A stretch of 64,000 nucleotides of DNA from an uncultured Methylococcales bacterium (lineage in GTDB: Bacteria; Pseudomonadota; Gammaproteobacteria; Methylococcales; Methylomonadaceae). The position numbers and the translations under genes are program-made. The stretch spans positions 62,001 to 126,000 of the forward strand of contig CAIUVX010000139.1 of the NCBI GenBank assembly GCA_903902705.1. Direction: 5' to 3'. Positions 26,586 through 36,700 of the stretch are shown here, one piece after another (position 1 is the stretch's first letter; each line of letters begins with the position of its first letter). The notes beneath the pieces are model-generated. The model had not been told where the DNA came from, did no database searches, and worked only from the letters and a program-made list of their open reading frames with translations.

Positions 26586-28343
26586 TTACAAGTTACGCAT
26601 TTTGTCACTTTTTCGAGATTTTGTTAATAAACGCATCTGTTTTTCGTAGGCATCTACAAATGCGTCACCAAAAAAATTTTCAACGGCATCTTCAACTGTG
26701 TTGTGATAGGTTTTTTCATAGCTTTCCCAACACTTAGCTTTTTTTTGTAACACCAATCCTTGTTCAAATTGTTTTTCGATAACTTTGGGATCAAAAGTTT
26801 GCAATAAATCAGCTAATGAGGCTTGAATACCCGCTTGCATCGCTAACTGGTGATTCATAATATCGTTAAAACTTTCTTCAATGGCGGCTGTTGAAGTCAG
26901 AAAACCATCAGTTTTATTTTCCAATAATTGCCGCAATACATCATCCGTTGAGACGGTGAATTTTAACGGATTGTTATCAGCCGCTTTGATGACCGTCATA
27001 TTGACACGACATAAACTTTTAAATTCTGCGCGGCTTCTTAAGACGGCAACTGTACCATCAATTAGCTTTCTAAACATCTGCCCAATTCTATGTAAGGTTT
27101 CTGCTTGCTGCTCAGGCTGAATCTTGCTGTGTTCTATTTTAGCACCTTGCAAAAAAGCATTAAATAATACGCTATCTGCTGGAGCTGGTTTTGTGTTTTC
27201 AGCGACTGGTTTGGGTGCTAACTTTTTGTCTTCATGATGGCTATTAGTTTCAGGGCTAGTGAAAGCAGGTGCGTCTACATTGGCAGAAAAAGACGGCTCA
27301 AGATCAAACGTTGGGCTTCTTTCATCTGTCCATTCTACCGCGCCTATTTCATGTGCATTTTCTGTGAGCGGTTCAATTGACGAGTCATGATCGGCAAACA
27401 AATCAAAAGAGTTGCTAGGTTGATTAAGCTCTATAGATGTTTCATCAATTAATGTACCTAGAGTAGACTCAGTAGGAATGGAAACTAACGGCGATTCATC
27501 GCGTGGTATATTTTTGCTGGCAAACAGTTCAACAGGCTCAATAGCGTCGTGATTATGCTCTATGGCTATTTCGCTGATGGGGGCAGACGAATCTATTTCT
27601 GTTCCCATGCCACTGATAGCGGCACCAAAAAGATCGTCAAAATCATCATTAACCGTTGGTTTATTAATAATTTGGTTGGTAGGTTCGTGTTCAGTTGTTG
27701 AAAAAAGATCATCAAAACTAAAATTTTCTGGAATTGTATTGGTAGAGGAGGCAACAGGAGACGAAATAATACTAGGCGCGATATAGCTGTCAAATAGTGG
27801 TGATTGATTGCCTTCAAGATGACTTTTAAAATTAATAGGCTGTCTATCGGATTCGGTTTGTACCAGCTCTTCATGACTTGGGAAATTGTCCGTCATTAAG
27901 CTGTTCGCACCAAAACTTTGTGCTTCTACCCAAGGTTCATCCACTGACAGAAACTCGGCGTACGTTGGTGTTATCGGTTCAAACGCCAAGGGAAAATCAT
28001 CCACAACGGGTTCATCGCTGGTAATCGCAACCGCAATTTCATATTCGCCAATTTTTAATACCATGCCATTATTAAGGCGTTCAGTGGCATTATGTAACGC
28101 GGGTTCTTCGCCATTAATGTGAACCCCACTCAAACTGGTATCAGTCAGATAATAAGCACCGTTTTCTGCTTTGATACTGGCATGATGTCTGGAGACGAAT
28201 TTTTCAGTATCAGGTAGCATGAGGGTATTATCATCAGACCGTCCAATACTACCGCCCTCACTACCAATGAATGCAGTCTTGTTTTCACTAAGTGGTCGGT
28301 TTTTAAATGATAATACGGTCAGTGTTAAGCTCATTTTATTCAC
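26586..28343 (-). CDS. tagH: T6SS FHA-domain regulator TagH (Fha)
   Basis: A 585-residue Fha protein. An FHA domain at about residues 25-100 has GSEGGSIGRSDDNTLMLPD, then 'SRHHASI' and 'LSGVHING', the phosphothreonine-binding loops. A long acidic, low-complexity linker (about 115-390) with four repeats around 'FDDLF' follows, and the C-terminal T6SS FHA-associated domain (about 395-585) includes 'LFNAFLQGAKI'. In Pseudomonas, Fha is activated by PpkA and reset by PppA. Its start is 16 bases after the stop of the CHAT protease gene, the closest link between the T6SS and the upstream genes. Confidence 0.93.
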   Translation of the reverse strand: MNKMSLTLTVLSFKNRPLSENKTAFIGSEGGSIGRSDDNTLMLPDTEKFVSRHHASIKAENGAYYLTDTSLSGVHINGEEPALHNATERLNNGMVLKIGEYEIAVAITSDEPVVDDFPLAFEPITPTYAEFLSVDEPWVEAQSFGANSLMTDNFPSHEELVQTESDRQPINFKSHLEGNQSPLFDSYIAPSIISSPVASSTNTIPENFSFDDLFSTTEHEPTNQIINKPTVNDDFDDLFGAAISGMGTEIDSSAPISEIAIEHNHDAIEPVELFASKNIPRDESPLVSIPTESTLGTLIDETSIELNQPSNSFDLFADHDSSIEPLTENAHEIGAVEWTDERSPTFDLEPSFSANVDAPAFTSPETNSHHEDKKLAPKPVAENTKPAPADSVLFNAFLQGAKIEHSKIQPEQQAETLHRIGQMFRKLIDGTVAVLRSRAEFKSLCRVNMTVIKAADNNPLKFTVSTDDVLRQLLENKTDGFLTSTAAIEESFNDIMNHQLAMQAGIQASLADLLQTFDPKVIEKQFEQGLVLQKKAKCWESYEKTYHNTVEDAVENFFGDAFVDAYEKQMRLLTKSRKSDKMRNL

Positions 28344-28359
28344 ATTATGTGCAACTAAG

Positions 28360-30678
28360 TTACCAATTACCCACCAAAATAAACGGTGACCAATAATAAG
28401 GGTGTTTTAAGTTATTGTCCTTGAGTAGCGCGAGCTGTGCTTGCCGCAATGCCAAGGCTTTGGGAAGGGTATTCAAATTAGCATAAAAATTTTTCATAAA
28501 TGAAGAAGTCGCCGCATCATTTACCGACCATAAACTGCCAATCGCACTCAGGGTATTGGTTTTAATTGCAATTCCGCTAAATCCTAGCAACGCGTGATCA
28601 TCGCCACTAGCCGTTTGACAAGCACTTAGGGTCAATAAATTAATCGGGTTATGCTTGATATTTTTGTTGTTCAGTATGGACTGAAAATCACGCAATGTAA
28701 GATTATGGTTGTATGTCATTACAAAGCTATCAGCGGCATTTTTTCCAAAATAACCGTGTGACGCAATATGCACAATTGAATAATCACCTGTTCCTACAGA
28801 TTCTTTAAGCCCTTGATAGGTAAATGTTTGGTTTAATAAGGTCGTATTGTCCATATTTTTTTGTAAATCTGCGACTTCATTATTAATACTGGGAAGACTT
28901 AGTTCTTGCACTAACAAATCGCGTGTCAACTTAGGTTTTGTACTCTCAACTGTTATGGTTGGCAATTCAGTGATACCACGTTCACCAGAAAACACACTGA
29001 AAGAGCCTTGTAATATTTCGTCAATTGAAGCCCCGTCTGGCTTACTGAGAGCGGCAATGAGTGCGTGCGGTTTTTGGTCGTTTAAGATAGGTTTTTTCAG
29101 TTTTAACCAAGGTAAGGTCACGATAGCGTAGTCTTCAATAGCAAATTTTTTGCCGTTGAGTAACGCCGCAAACGGCACTTGACGCAATAAACCATCGGGG
29201 ACATAAATAACGGTAGTAATGCCTTTTGCTTTTAGGGTGTCATCGTAAGCTTTAAGTAACCAGCCATAAAGTTTGCGCGAAGCAGGGCGATAGTTGCCCT
29301 CACCATCACGCAAATACTGTGCTATTTCTGTTGTTGTGTCGCTGACATCAATCGAGGATACCGCTACCGATCTTTGCTCAAATTGTGTGCTATCACCTAT
29401 ACGAAGCAATAACTCCACGCGATCAGGCAAGATGATAGGATAAATAACAGCAATGTCAGGCAGTAGAGCGTCTTTTAAATTAAGGATAGCATCAGCATCA
29501 ATCAAGCAACGATCATTGAAAAAATCATCCAGCTCAGCCTGTTTAATGGCTTCCATTGCATCAATAGCTGCCTTTAACAAACCTTGTTTTGCTTCACTGG
29601 ATGTGGCTGTGGTCGCTTGTAGCAGCAAAATATCCGCTATCCCGCGATAAATAGGATCAACAACTTCTTTAATGGATGAATGACCATCATGAAAAGTAGC
29701 AGGTAAGCTGTAACGAATATCAGCCAAATGTTTAGCTGCGCGTTGATAGGCTTGCAAAGCGGCATTAACGTCACCGCCAGCGTGTAATAATTTGCCATTT
29801 TGCAGTTCCCATTGCATTAATAAATCCGTTGCACCTACTTGTTGCGCATCAAAAATCGCTCTATCTAGCCACAGCAAAGCATCTTTATTTTTATTTTGTG
29901 CAGCATATAGCTGTGCCAAATAGCCTTCCGCTTGAGAACGTAGTCGAATTTGATGATAAGTTTCTGCCAATTGATAGGCGTTATTGAGTATTTGGTAACT
30001 TTCTTTAAATAGCGTTTGTTGTTGTGGCACTTTTAAATCGGTGACAGGAATTGCCAACAACTGTTCACCCATAGCGAGCAATAATTTTATTTTGATGGAG
30101 GTATCGTTCAGCTTTAATACCTCAACACTAACATCCTCTAGTAAACTCAAACGGTTTGCAGCATTCGATTCTAATTTAGTTTGATTAACACGAATACCCG
30201 CAATTAAATCCTCATTTTGAGTAAGTTTAGCGGCTGTTAAAGCACGAGAGAAATGGGTTACTGCATTGTCGGGTAGCTGTAAACTCAAATATAACATACC
30301 TAAATAATCCTCAATAAGTGAGGACAGGGCTGGGGAGTTGAGTGGCGTTGCTAACGTCGCACTTTTTTCTAACAGAGCTTGGGCTTTAACATTGTCTCTA
30401 GCCAAATAGTAGTTATAGCCTAATGCAGCGGTTGCCATTGCTTGGGTTAATTTATCGCCATTTTTTTCAGCTTGCGCTTTGATAGCCTCAAACTGATTTG
30501 CCGCCAACACATAATTACCTTGGTCACGGTAGCTTTCACCCAATACCAGTTTTTTTTTAAAGTCAGCGGAGGGTTCACGATTACTGGTTGTTTGTTTTTC
30601 AAGTGGCGCGGCAACGACAAGCAATAGCGGGTTTACTGCTAAAAAAGCCAGTATGACTAAGAGAAATAATTTTTCCAT
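28360..30678 (-). CDS. Exported TPR-CHAT protease
   Basis: A 772-residue protein. A signal peptide (MEKLFLLVILAFLAVNPLLL, cleavage near AAP) is followed by TPR repeats (about residues 40-330) and a CHAT domain (caspase HetF associated with TPRs, about 470-772). The catalytic pair is visible: His641 in HIASHGYFG and Cys687 in LSACQTASG, with 'LGFSGIAIKTNTLSAIGSLW' downstream. CHAT proteins are caspase-fold cysteine proteases; the cleaved target is unknown. ATG 30678 with AGGAA upstream is preferred to a TTG at 30705 that would overlap tpsB. It sits between a TpsB transporter and tagH, 16 bases from the latter. Confidence 0.9.
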   Translation of the reverse strand: MEKLFLLVILAFLAVNPLLLVVAAPLEKQTTSNREPSADFKKKLVLGESYRDQGNYVLAANQFEAIKAQAEKNGDKLTQAMATAALGYNYYLARDNVKAQALLEKSATLATPLNSPALSSLIEDYLGMLYLSLQLPDNAVTHFSRALTAAKLTQNEDLIAGIRVNQTKLESNAANRLSLLEDVSVEVLKLNDTSIKIKLLLAMGEQLLAIPVTDLKVPQQQTLFKESYQILNNAYQLAETYHQIRLRSQAEGYLAQLYAAQNKNKDALLWLDRAIFDAQQVGATDLLMQWELQNGKLLHAGGDVNAALQAYQRAAKHLADIRYSLPATFHDGHSSIKEVVDPIYRGIADILLLQATTATSSEAKQGLLKAAIDAMEAIKQAELDDFFNDRCLIDADAILNLKDALLPDIAVIYPIILPDRVELLLRIGDSTQFEQRSVAVSSIDVSDTTTEIAQYLRDGEGNYRPASRKLYGWLLKAYDDTLKAKGITTVIYVPDGLLRQVPFAALLNGKKFAIEDYAIVTLPWLKLKKPILNDQKPHALIAALSKPDGASIDEILQGSFSVFSGERGITELPTITVESTKPKLTRDLLVQELSLPSINNEVADLQKNMDNTTLLNQTFTYQGLKESVGTGDYSIVHIASHGYFGKNAADSFVMTYNHNLTLRDFQSILNNKNIKHNPINLLTLSACQTASGDDHALLGFSGIAIKTNTLSAIGSLWSVNDAATSSFMKNFYANLNTLPKALALRQAQLALLKDNNLKHPYYWSPFILVGNW

Positions 30679-30694
30679 GAGTATATTTCCTAAA

Positions 30695-32503
30695 TTAAAA
30701 CGCAACTAAGCCTACTTTAAAATGAATACCATCGTCTTGAATATTATGTCCGCCTGCTTTGACCCCAGCAACATCATGCGCCCAAAAAAACTCAGTATTC
30801 ACATGACTGTAATGCCAGTTCAGCCCAAGCCCTACTGAATTTAGGTAATCTTTTTTTGGGGCTGTGTTTGATTGAGTTGGATTATTCCACGCACCACCAT
30901 AATCCATAAAAGGAATTAAAAATAGACTGTGTTCAGCTTTGGGTTCACCACCAAATAGCGGGTAGCGAAAATCCAATCCTGTGCTAAAACCGTTGTCTCT
31001 GACATAAAAATTTTCTCGATAACCACGCACACTGTACACGCCACCCACAGCAAAACGCTCTAGTGGTAACAGCGGGTCTGCTGCCAGTTGTACCACGCCT
31101 TTTAAGACAACTTGCGCGCCATTATCCATGACACGATGACTGTATTGCGATTGTCCTAGCCAACTGAAAAATTCGCCGCTGGGCAGTAAATTATCATTTT
31201 GAATAGTCGCACCTAGTGCATTCAATCCCGTATTAAACGTCGAACGGGCGACAAATACATTATTCTCACCCTGTTGTATATATTGCTGCCAAAGCCGTAA
31301 CGCGGTAACTTTTGTCTTACCCACACCCAAAGGTAAGCCTTCAGTAAAAGAGAAAGGTTCACCTAGTATTGTTGAATTGCTTTCACGCACTGAAAAATTG
31401 ACACCTGCTTTTAATTCAATCCCTGCACTACGATAAACAGGCTGACTCAAGCCACCGTCATAACCGACAACTGTGGTCTTTATGTCTAATTGATTAATAG
31501 GTTTTTCTATCAGCGAATAACTGCTATTGCTATAACGAAAAGTCGCGTGGGTGTCATAAGCATTCAGCGGTACATCAATGCCCACATCACCACCCAATGA
31601 ACCACCAGTGACTATAAAATTGGCATCAAGACGTTCACCAAAGCCCGACAGATTGTCTACCCAGCCACCGACACGCCCTGTGTAACCACCCACTACGGGT
31701 GTCGTGTAATTGTCGGCATCCGCATAGAGTTGGTAAGGACGCGCCCTAGTCACTTTTACCGTCAATATACTCTCGCCTGAGTGTTTTCCTGGTAGAAGAC
31801 TGCCATTTAAGCGTTCAATTAATGGGTCGTTCAGTAATGACTGATACTTTTCCTGCAAATTTTTAAAATTAAGCGGCGACCCCGCACCAACGAGTAGTCG
31901 ATCACGAATATAGTCTTTACGCAGTCGTCCCATGCCTTCCAAACGCACTTCAGTTAAGTTCCCCTCGATGATCTTAATCTGTAATATACCGCTGGCGGCT
32001 GATTGTGGGGAAATAATCGCCCCAGAATTAATATACCCCGCATCAACGTAGGCTGTGTTAATGCGGCTGCGTAATTCTTCTAAATCGCGGGCGGTTAATG
32101 AACGATTTAAAAAAGGTCGAGCAATTTCTTGCAGCACATCATTGCCAAAAACGGTATTACCCGTAAACGTGATGGTCTTTAGCGACACTCGCCCACCTTC
32201 GGGTGCTGGTAATGCTTTTGGCGCAGGAGGCAAAACAAAACCATCATTCGATTTGTGCGGGCGATAGTCAGGTGTATTCAGGGCTTTTTGACTGGGATTG
32301 CTTGGATTATTGACAATCACAGCATTCGGCGACTGTAAACCCTGACCAGAAATAGCGTTACCCACCGCAGAAAAATTTGGCGCACTCATCGCTACCGTTG
32401 TTATACAGCAACTCGCAAGAGCCGTTATGATGCTCACCGAATGCACAGCGAAAACATTGTGACTTGATAGGACGAGCAAACGATTTTTATAATGTGTTTT
32501 CAT
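30695..32503 (-). CDS. TpsB-family two-partner secretion transporter (ShlB/FhaC/HecB)
   Basis: A 602-residue outer-membrane protein. After an extended signal sequence (about 40 residues) and a Pro-rich linker comes a POTRA domain (VSLKTITFTGNTVFGNDVLQ, about residues 104-180), a second POTRA-like region, and a 16-stranded barrel ending in phenylalanine, as outer-membrane barrels do. The VRGYRE motif near 490 is the conserved L6 loop tip of TpsB/Omp85 proteins. It should export the TpsA-like protein encoded nine bases upstream. CHAT-TpsB linkage is known in filamentous and multicellular bacteria (recollection, not searched). Confidence 0.92.
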   Translation of the reverse strand: MKTHYKNRLLVLSSHNVFAVHSVSIITALASCCITTVAMSAPNFSAVGNAISGQGLQSPNAVIVNNPSNPSQKALNTPDYRPHKSNDGFVLPPAPKALPAPEGGRVSLKTITFTGNTVFGNDVLQEIARPFLNRSLTARDLEELRSRINTAYVDAGYINSGAIISPQSAASGILQIKIIEGNLTEVRLEGMGRLRKDYIRDRLLVGAGSPLNFKNLQEKYQSLLNDPLIERLNGSLLPGKHSGESILTVKVTRARPYQLYADADNYTTPVVGGYTGRVGGWVDNLSGFGERLDANFIVTGGSLGGDVGIDVPLNAYDTHATFRYSNSSYSLIEKPINQLDIKTTVVGYDGGLSQPVYRSAGIELKAGVNFSVRESNSTILGEPFSFTEGLPLGVGKTKVTALRLWQQYIQQGENNVFVARSTFNTGLNALGATIQNDNLLPSGEFFSWLGQSQYSHRVMDNGAQVVLKGVVQLAADPLLPLERFAVGGVYSVRGYRENFYVRDNGFSTGLDFRYPLFGGEPKAEHSLFLIPFMDYGGAWNNPTQSNTAPKKDYLNSVGLGLNWHYSHVNTEFFWAHDVAGVKAGGHNIQDDGIHFKVGLVAF

Positions 32504-32511
32504 GGCATTCC

Positions 32512-33627
32512 TTACAAGCAGTCGTCCGATTCTTCATTCGAGGTTGAAGGCGGTGTTTGTTCTATTGATGCTAAAGACGTTGTTCCCGCTGTCGTTCCCA
32601 CTATTGATTGAGGTACTTGAGAGCTAGCTTGGGGAACATAATTGGCTACGCCCTTAGAAATTAACGTACTTTGACCATCACTATTACAGGGGTTCATACT
32701 TTTAGGCAAGGGCGGAATAGCGACTGTTAGAACAGGTTGAGTTGCCACTACCATAGAAATATCGCCTTGTGGTGATATTTGTAACGGAGGAGCTTCAATA
32801 ACAACTGCTGGTGGTACTGGTTCCGTTGTTGGTACTGTTGGTACTGTTGGCGTTATTGGGGGTACTGTTACTGGTGTAAGAATAGGCGGTGGTGGAGTAT
32901 TGGTACCTTTGATAATGATCGGGGATGGATAAGTGATATCACCTATAGACGTGATAGGAAGTATAGCAGGATTGAGGGCGGCTGGTGGGGAGACAGTGCT
33001 AACGGCTTGAGTAGTAGGAAAACCGAAAGCTGTCGGTGTGGCAGCACTGAGTGTAGAGGCTGGCGGGACTGGGGTTGGGTTTCCAGTCCGAAAAAATGTA
33101 CCGTCACTGAAACTCAAGCTATTGGCGTTACTAATAAAATAACTTGCGGATACAGGAACATTGATTGCCCCACTGACCCCCACACCATCTGGATTAAAAA
33201 ACCAAAAATTAGCGGTTCCTATGGTAGAAGTAAGCGTACCGAGAAGATTAGAAGTATTAAGCGCAAAATTTAACGGAGTTGCTCCGTTTGTCACACGGCT
33301 AATCACGTTAGTTACTCCTGCACAACCACTAGGACACTGAAAGAGTGCTGTGTCTCCCGCTGCTATACCGAACTTACTAAAACTAAAAAACAAATTAGAA
33401 CCGTTTATTGTGCCATTAGCGACTCCATCGATAATATATGTTGTACCCGTTGGAGTAATTGGAGTAGGAGTAGGAGGAGTAGGTGGTACAGCAATATTCG
33501 CCCCAGTCGTACCATCCATCGTGATAACAGATACCGCATTGGCAACAGACGAGAAATCAATACCCAAAGCAACGGATAGGGTCATGACCAATAGCTTTTG
33601 TGAAAATGGGGGGAATGGCGTATTCAT
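32512..33627 (-). CDS. Very short TpsA-like exoprotein (TPS domain plus Pro-rich tail)
   Basis: A 371-residue protein with a signal peptide ending near VANA (residue 31). Residues about 40-200 resemble the hemagglutination-activity (TPS) domain: 'NGSNLFFSFSKFGIAAGDTALF' (motif NLFFSFSKF near 80), 'VISRVTNG', 'NFWFFNPDGVGVSG' (the NP.G NPNGI-like motif). Normal TpsA proteins continue for thousands of residues as a beta helix; this one ends after a Pro/Thr/Val-rich segment with the tail DDCL. The Pro-rich part is encoded by imperfect GGTACTGTT-type repeats (about 32820-32880). The likely TpsB partner is directly downstream. Identification as TpsA-like is by motif; the role is unknown. Confidence 0.75.
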   Translation of the reverse strand: MNTPFPPFSQKLLVMTLSVALGIDFSSVANAVSVITMDGTTGANIAVPPTPPTPTPITPTGTTYIIDGVANGTINGSNLFFSFSKFGIAAGDTALFQCPSGCAGVTNVISRVTNGATPLNFALNTSNLLGTLTSTIGTANFWFFNPDGVGVSGAINVPVSASYFISNANSLSFSDGTFFRTGNPTPVPPASTLSAATPTAFGFPTTQAVSTVSPPAALNPAILPITSIGDITYPSPIIIKGTNTPPPPILTPVTVPPITPTVPTVPTTEPVPPAVVIEAPPLQISPQGDISMVVATQPVLTVAIPPLPKSMNPCNSDGQSTLISKGVANYVPQASSQVPQSIVGTTAGTTSLASIEQTPPSTSNEESDDCL

Positions 33628-33674
33628 TTAGACTCTCATCGTTCCTTTAGGCGTGTTGAAATAGTAGCACAAGG

Positions 33675-33693
33675 ATTATAAATTAATAGTCAA
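33675..33693 (-). promoter_or_regulatory. Possible promoter elements upstream of the TpsA-like gene
   Basis: On the minus strand a perfect TATAAT (33680-33675) lies about 50 bases before the ATG at 33627, with TTGACT (33693-33688) only seven bases upstream of it and TTGCCA at a better but still short distance (14 bases). The -10 is good, the -35 spacing is poor. The 156-base gap between the caspase gene and the TpsA-like gene otherwise contains no gene. Confidence 0.3.
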
Positions 33694-33783
33694 GTGGCAA
33701 TAATCTCACGGGAAAAACCCCTGTTTTTTGACTCCTTTATCGCTCAAGCACTCGAATTTTCATCGCACTTTTTTAATCACCAC

Positions 33784-36700
33784 TCAGGGTTTCGATACCG
33801 TAAGATCAAAAAATTCAGACCCCGCAAAAAATCCACTGACATTTTGAGCGTGTGTGGGAGAAATTTTATGTGCTTCTTCAGGAACTCGTTGGCTGGTGTA
33901 TTTTTGTAATTCGAAAATATTGATGCGATGATCGTTATTTCCACCCACTTCTTGATCCGCCTTGCCGCTTAGCCCTTCCAATAACACCGCCGTAAAAACG
34001 CCGTGACCATTAATGCCATCCAGTGCTTCTTGCTCTGTACTTGTTCCAGCTAAGACAAATCGCCCTGTGTTTTGGGCAAGTGACCCCGTCCACGCCCGTT
34101 CGCGTGAAGAATTTTGTACCACGCTACCCATGACGGCAAAAGCTCCTGCGTTACAAGAATCTATCAACACCGCTACACGAGACGTTGGTAAGGCGGATAG
34201 TAAATCAGATAGCATTTTTTGTGTAAGCGAAGTAGCTTTCACTTGTTCTTTGATATTACCGCTTAATTTTGCGTCATGCGGCATAAAATAATAACGCCCG
34301 TCTATGGAAATACCATGACCTGCTAGAAATAAAACCACTAAATCATTAGGTTTTGCGTCTTTGCCAATCTGTGTTAACGCCTGTTTTATTTTGCTCAATC
34401 CAGCTTGTTCATTCAATAGCGCGACAGGTTTGACAGCAGCAAATAAACCGCTGGTACTACTGACTAAGCTATCAATAATGCCTTTGGCATCGTTGACTGC
34501 ATTATCCAATTTTGGCAATTCGGCGGCATCATATTGATCGATACCGATGCTAACAATGTATAAGGTTGGTGCATCAGGTGCGGTTGATGCTTCGTAGTGT
34601 ATGGGTAAGCGTATTGCTTCACCCGCATCGATAGTTTGGTCAGCATCGAACGCCGTTACGGTGATTAAATTATCACCTGATTCTAATAATACTTTTTCTT
34701 CGATAATAGATTCTGCCGCTCTATTTTTGGTCATTTCGCTACTGCGCAAGGTACGCGTGGTAACAGTCGCCTTATTACGGCGGATGACTACGTTACCAAT
34801 ACCGCCGCCCGCATCTTTTAAGGCGAAGCGCAGTCTAATTTCTGCTGAATCAACACTGCGCGTTTGCGGAATTTCATCGACAGAATTCACCTCAGTACAT
34901 TTATCTTGTACACACCAAGAGACTAATCTTACTGAGGGAGCGTGATGTTCGGCGACCACTTCTTTTGCGTCGCTGGTATTAGTCGCTGTAGGTGTGGGTG
35001 GCGCGTTTTCTAAAATAGTTTTGCCTATCAAATCTGGACGATAAAAGCGTTCATGGATTTGTTCGGATAAGATGAATTTTGGGCTGTCTTTTTTGCCTTG
35101 ATTGACATGATAGCCAATCATGCTTGCCGCACCGTCACTGTGGTCAAAATAACCTTCGGGTGTCCAAGCAATCCAGCGTTCATCGGTATTGACCAATAGC
35201 GCGAGCAATTCGCGTCCATCTTTAGTGTCGTACCAACGAAGCGTACCATCACCTAATGCCGCCAATACAAAGCGACCATTTTTAGTTAAATTGACTGCCC
35301 ACGCAGAGCTAGGAACAGCAATATGCCAGATGAGCTTGCCCGTTTGCCAATACTGCACAGAAAAATCTGCACCAATGACAGTGCTGTCATTTTCAGTCAA
35401 ACTTGCGGCTGAACGGCTTTGTTCGTTTTGATCCAAAGCAACAGGCGTTGAGTTTAATGCGGTGTGCGTAGTATTGCGCCAATTAATCAATGAGCTAGGG
35501 ATGACAGGCTTGTGCATATCAGTACGCACGGCTAAGTCATGCACTAAAGTTCGATTGACTAAATTGAAGCGCAGCGGATTACGTCCTTTTTGTTGCAAAC
35601 CAAAATCCACAGTCGCACCGTCTTCTGATACGGCGAACGTACCTTCAAATGCGTCTCTAAAATCGGCAATAGAGCGTTTGCGAGTGCTTGATTTAGTTCC
35701 TGTTAAATCAACAATGCCAATAGCTGGCTCTGCGGTGACATAAGCCAATTTGCCATTAGCAAGTGCTGTTAAGTCGGTAACAGTATCTTCTGCTAACGGT
35801 GATTCTTGGGCTTGTTTATTGACAGTATTCCAAACCCGCAAATATTTGATGCCTTGAGCATTGCCATAAGTTCCTGCGCCAGCGATTGAATCACCTATCC
35901 AAGCGACTACTGATAGATTGCCACGTTGTTGGTTATCACCTGTTAATTCATTCACAGGTTTTAAATCGGCTAAAGAAAAAACGGTGATTTTTGCCACGTC
36001 CAGAGAGCCTACCGCAATTTGGTCTTCTTTGGGGGAAACGGCAAAACGCCAAGGGCGTTGTTGCTCTGGAAATTTATAGTTGGCTTGTGGATGAAAACTT
36101 GCATCGAAGAGTTGAAGTTGTCCATCCAAACAAGCGGTGACTAAACGACCATCACGCAAAAATTTAGCAGCGACTAGCATGTCTTCGCAAATTGACGCAT
36201 CCATTGCCAGTGATTTGCCTTCAATATCAATAATGCGTAACCAGCCAGAACCTGAACCGATAGCCAGATAACGTCCATCTTGTGAATACGTTAATACTCG
36301 AATCGTGCCTTGAATACCTGTAATACGCCCTGTAATTTTGCCTGTGTTAAGATCAAAACCGTACACCGACCCCGCTTTATCCCAGTCTATACCTGTTGAA
36401 CCGCCAACTACCGCACTGTTTTTGGTTGGCGAAGTGGCTACTGTGTACAGAGTGCCTTCATTACGCGCTCCAATGGGTACACGCAATACTTGCGGATCGC
36501 CTGTGATATCCGCTGACCATAAGCGGGCGGTTTTATCATCGGAAACCGTCAGTAATCGACCATCATGGGTGAGCGCAACTTGATTGATTGCAGCAGTATG
36601 TAGACCTGTTTCTGGTCTGGGCGTAGGAGTTTCATCGGGTGCATCGAGTGGTTTTGCCGTGTCTGTTGTTGGTTCGACGGGACTAATAGCTGCTTGAACA

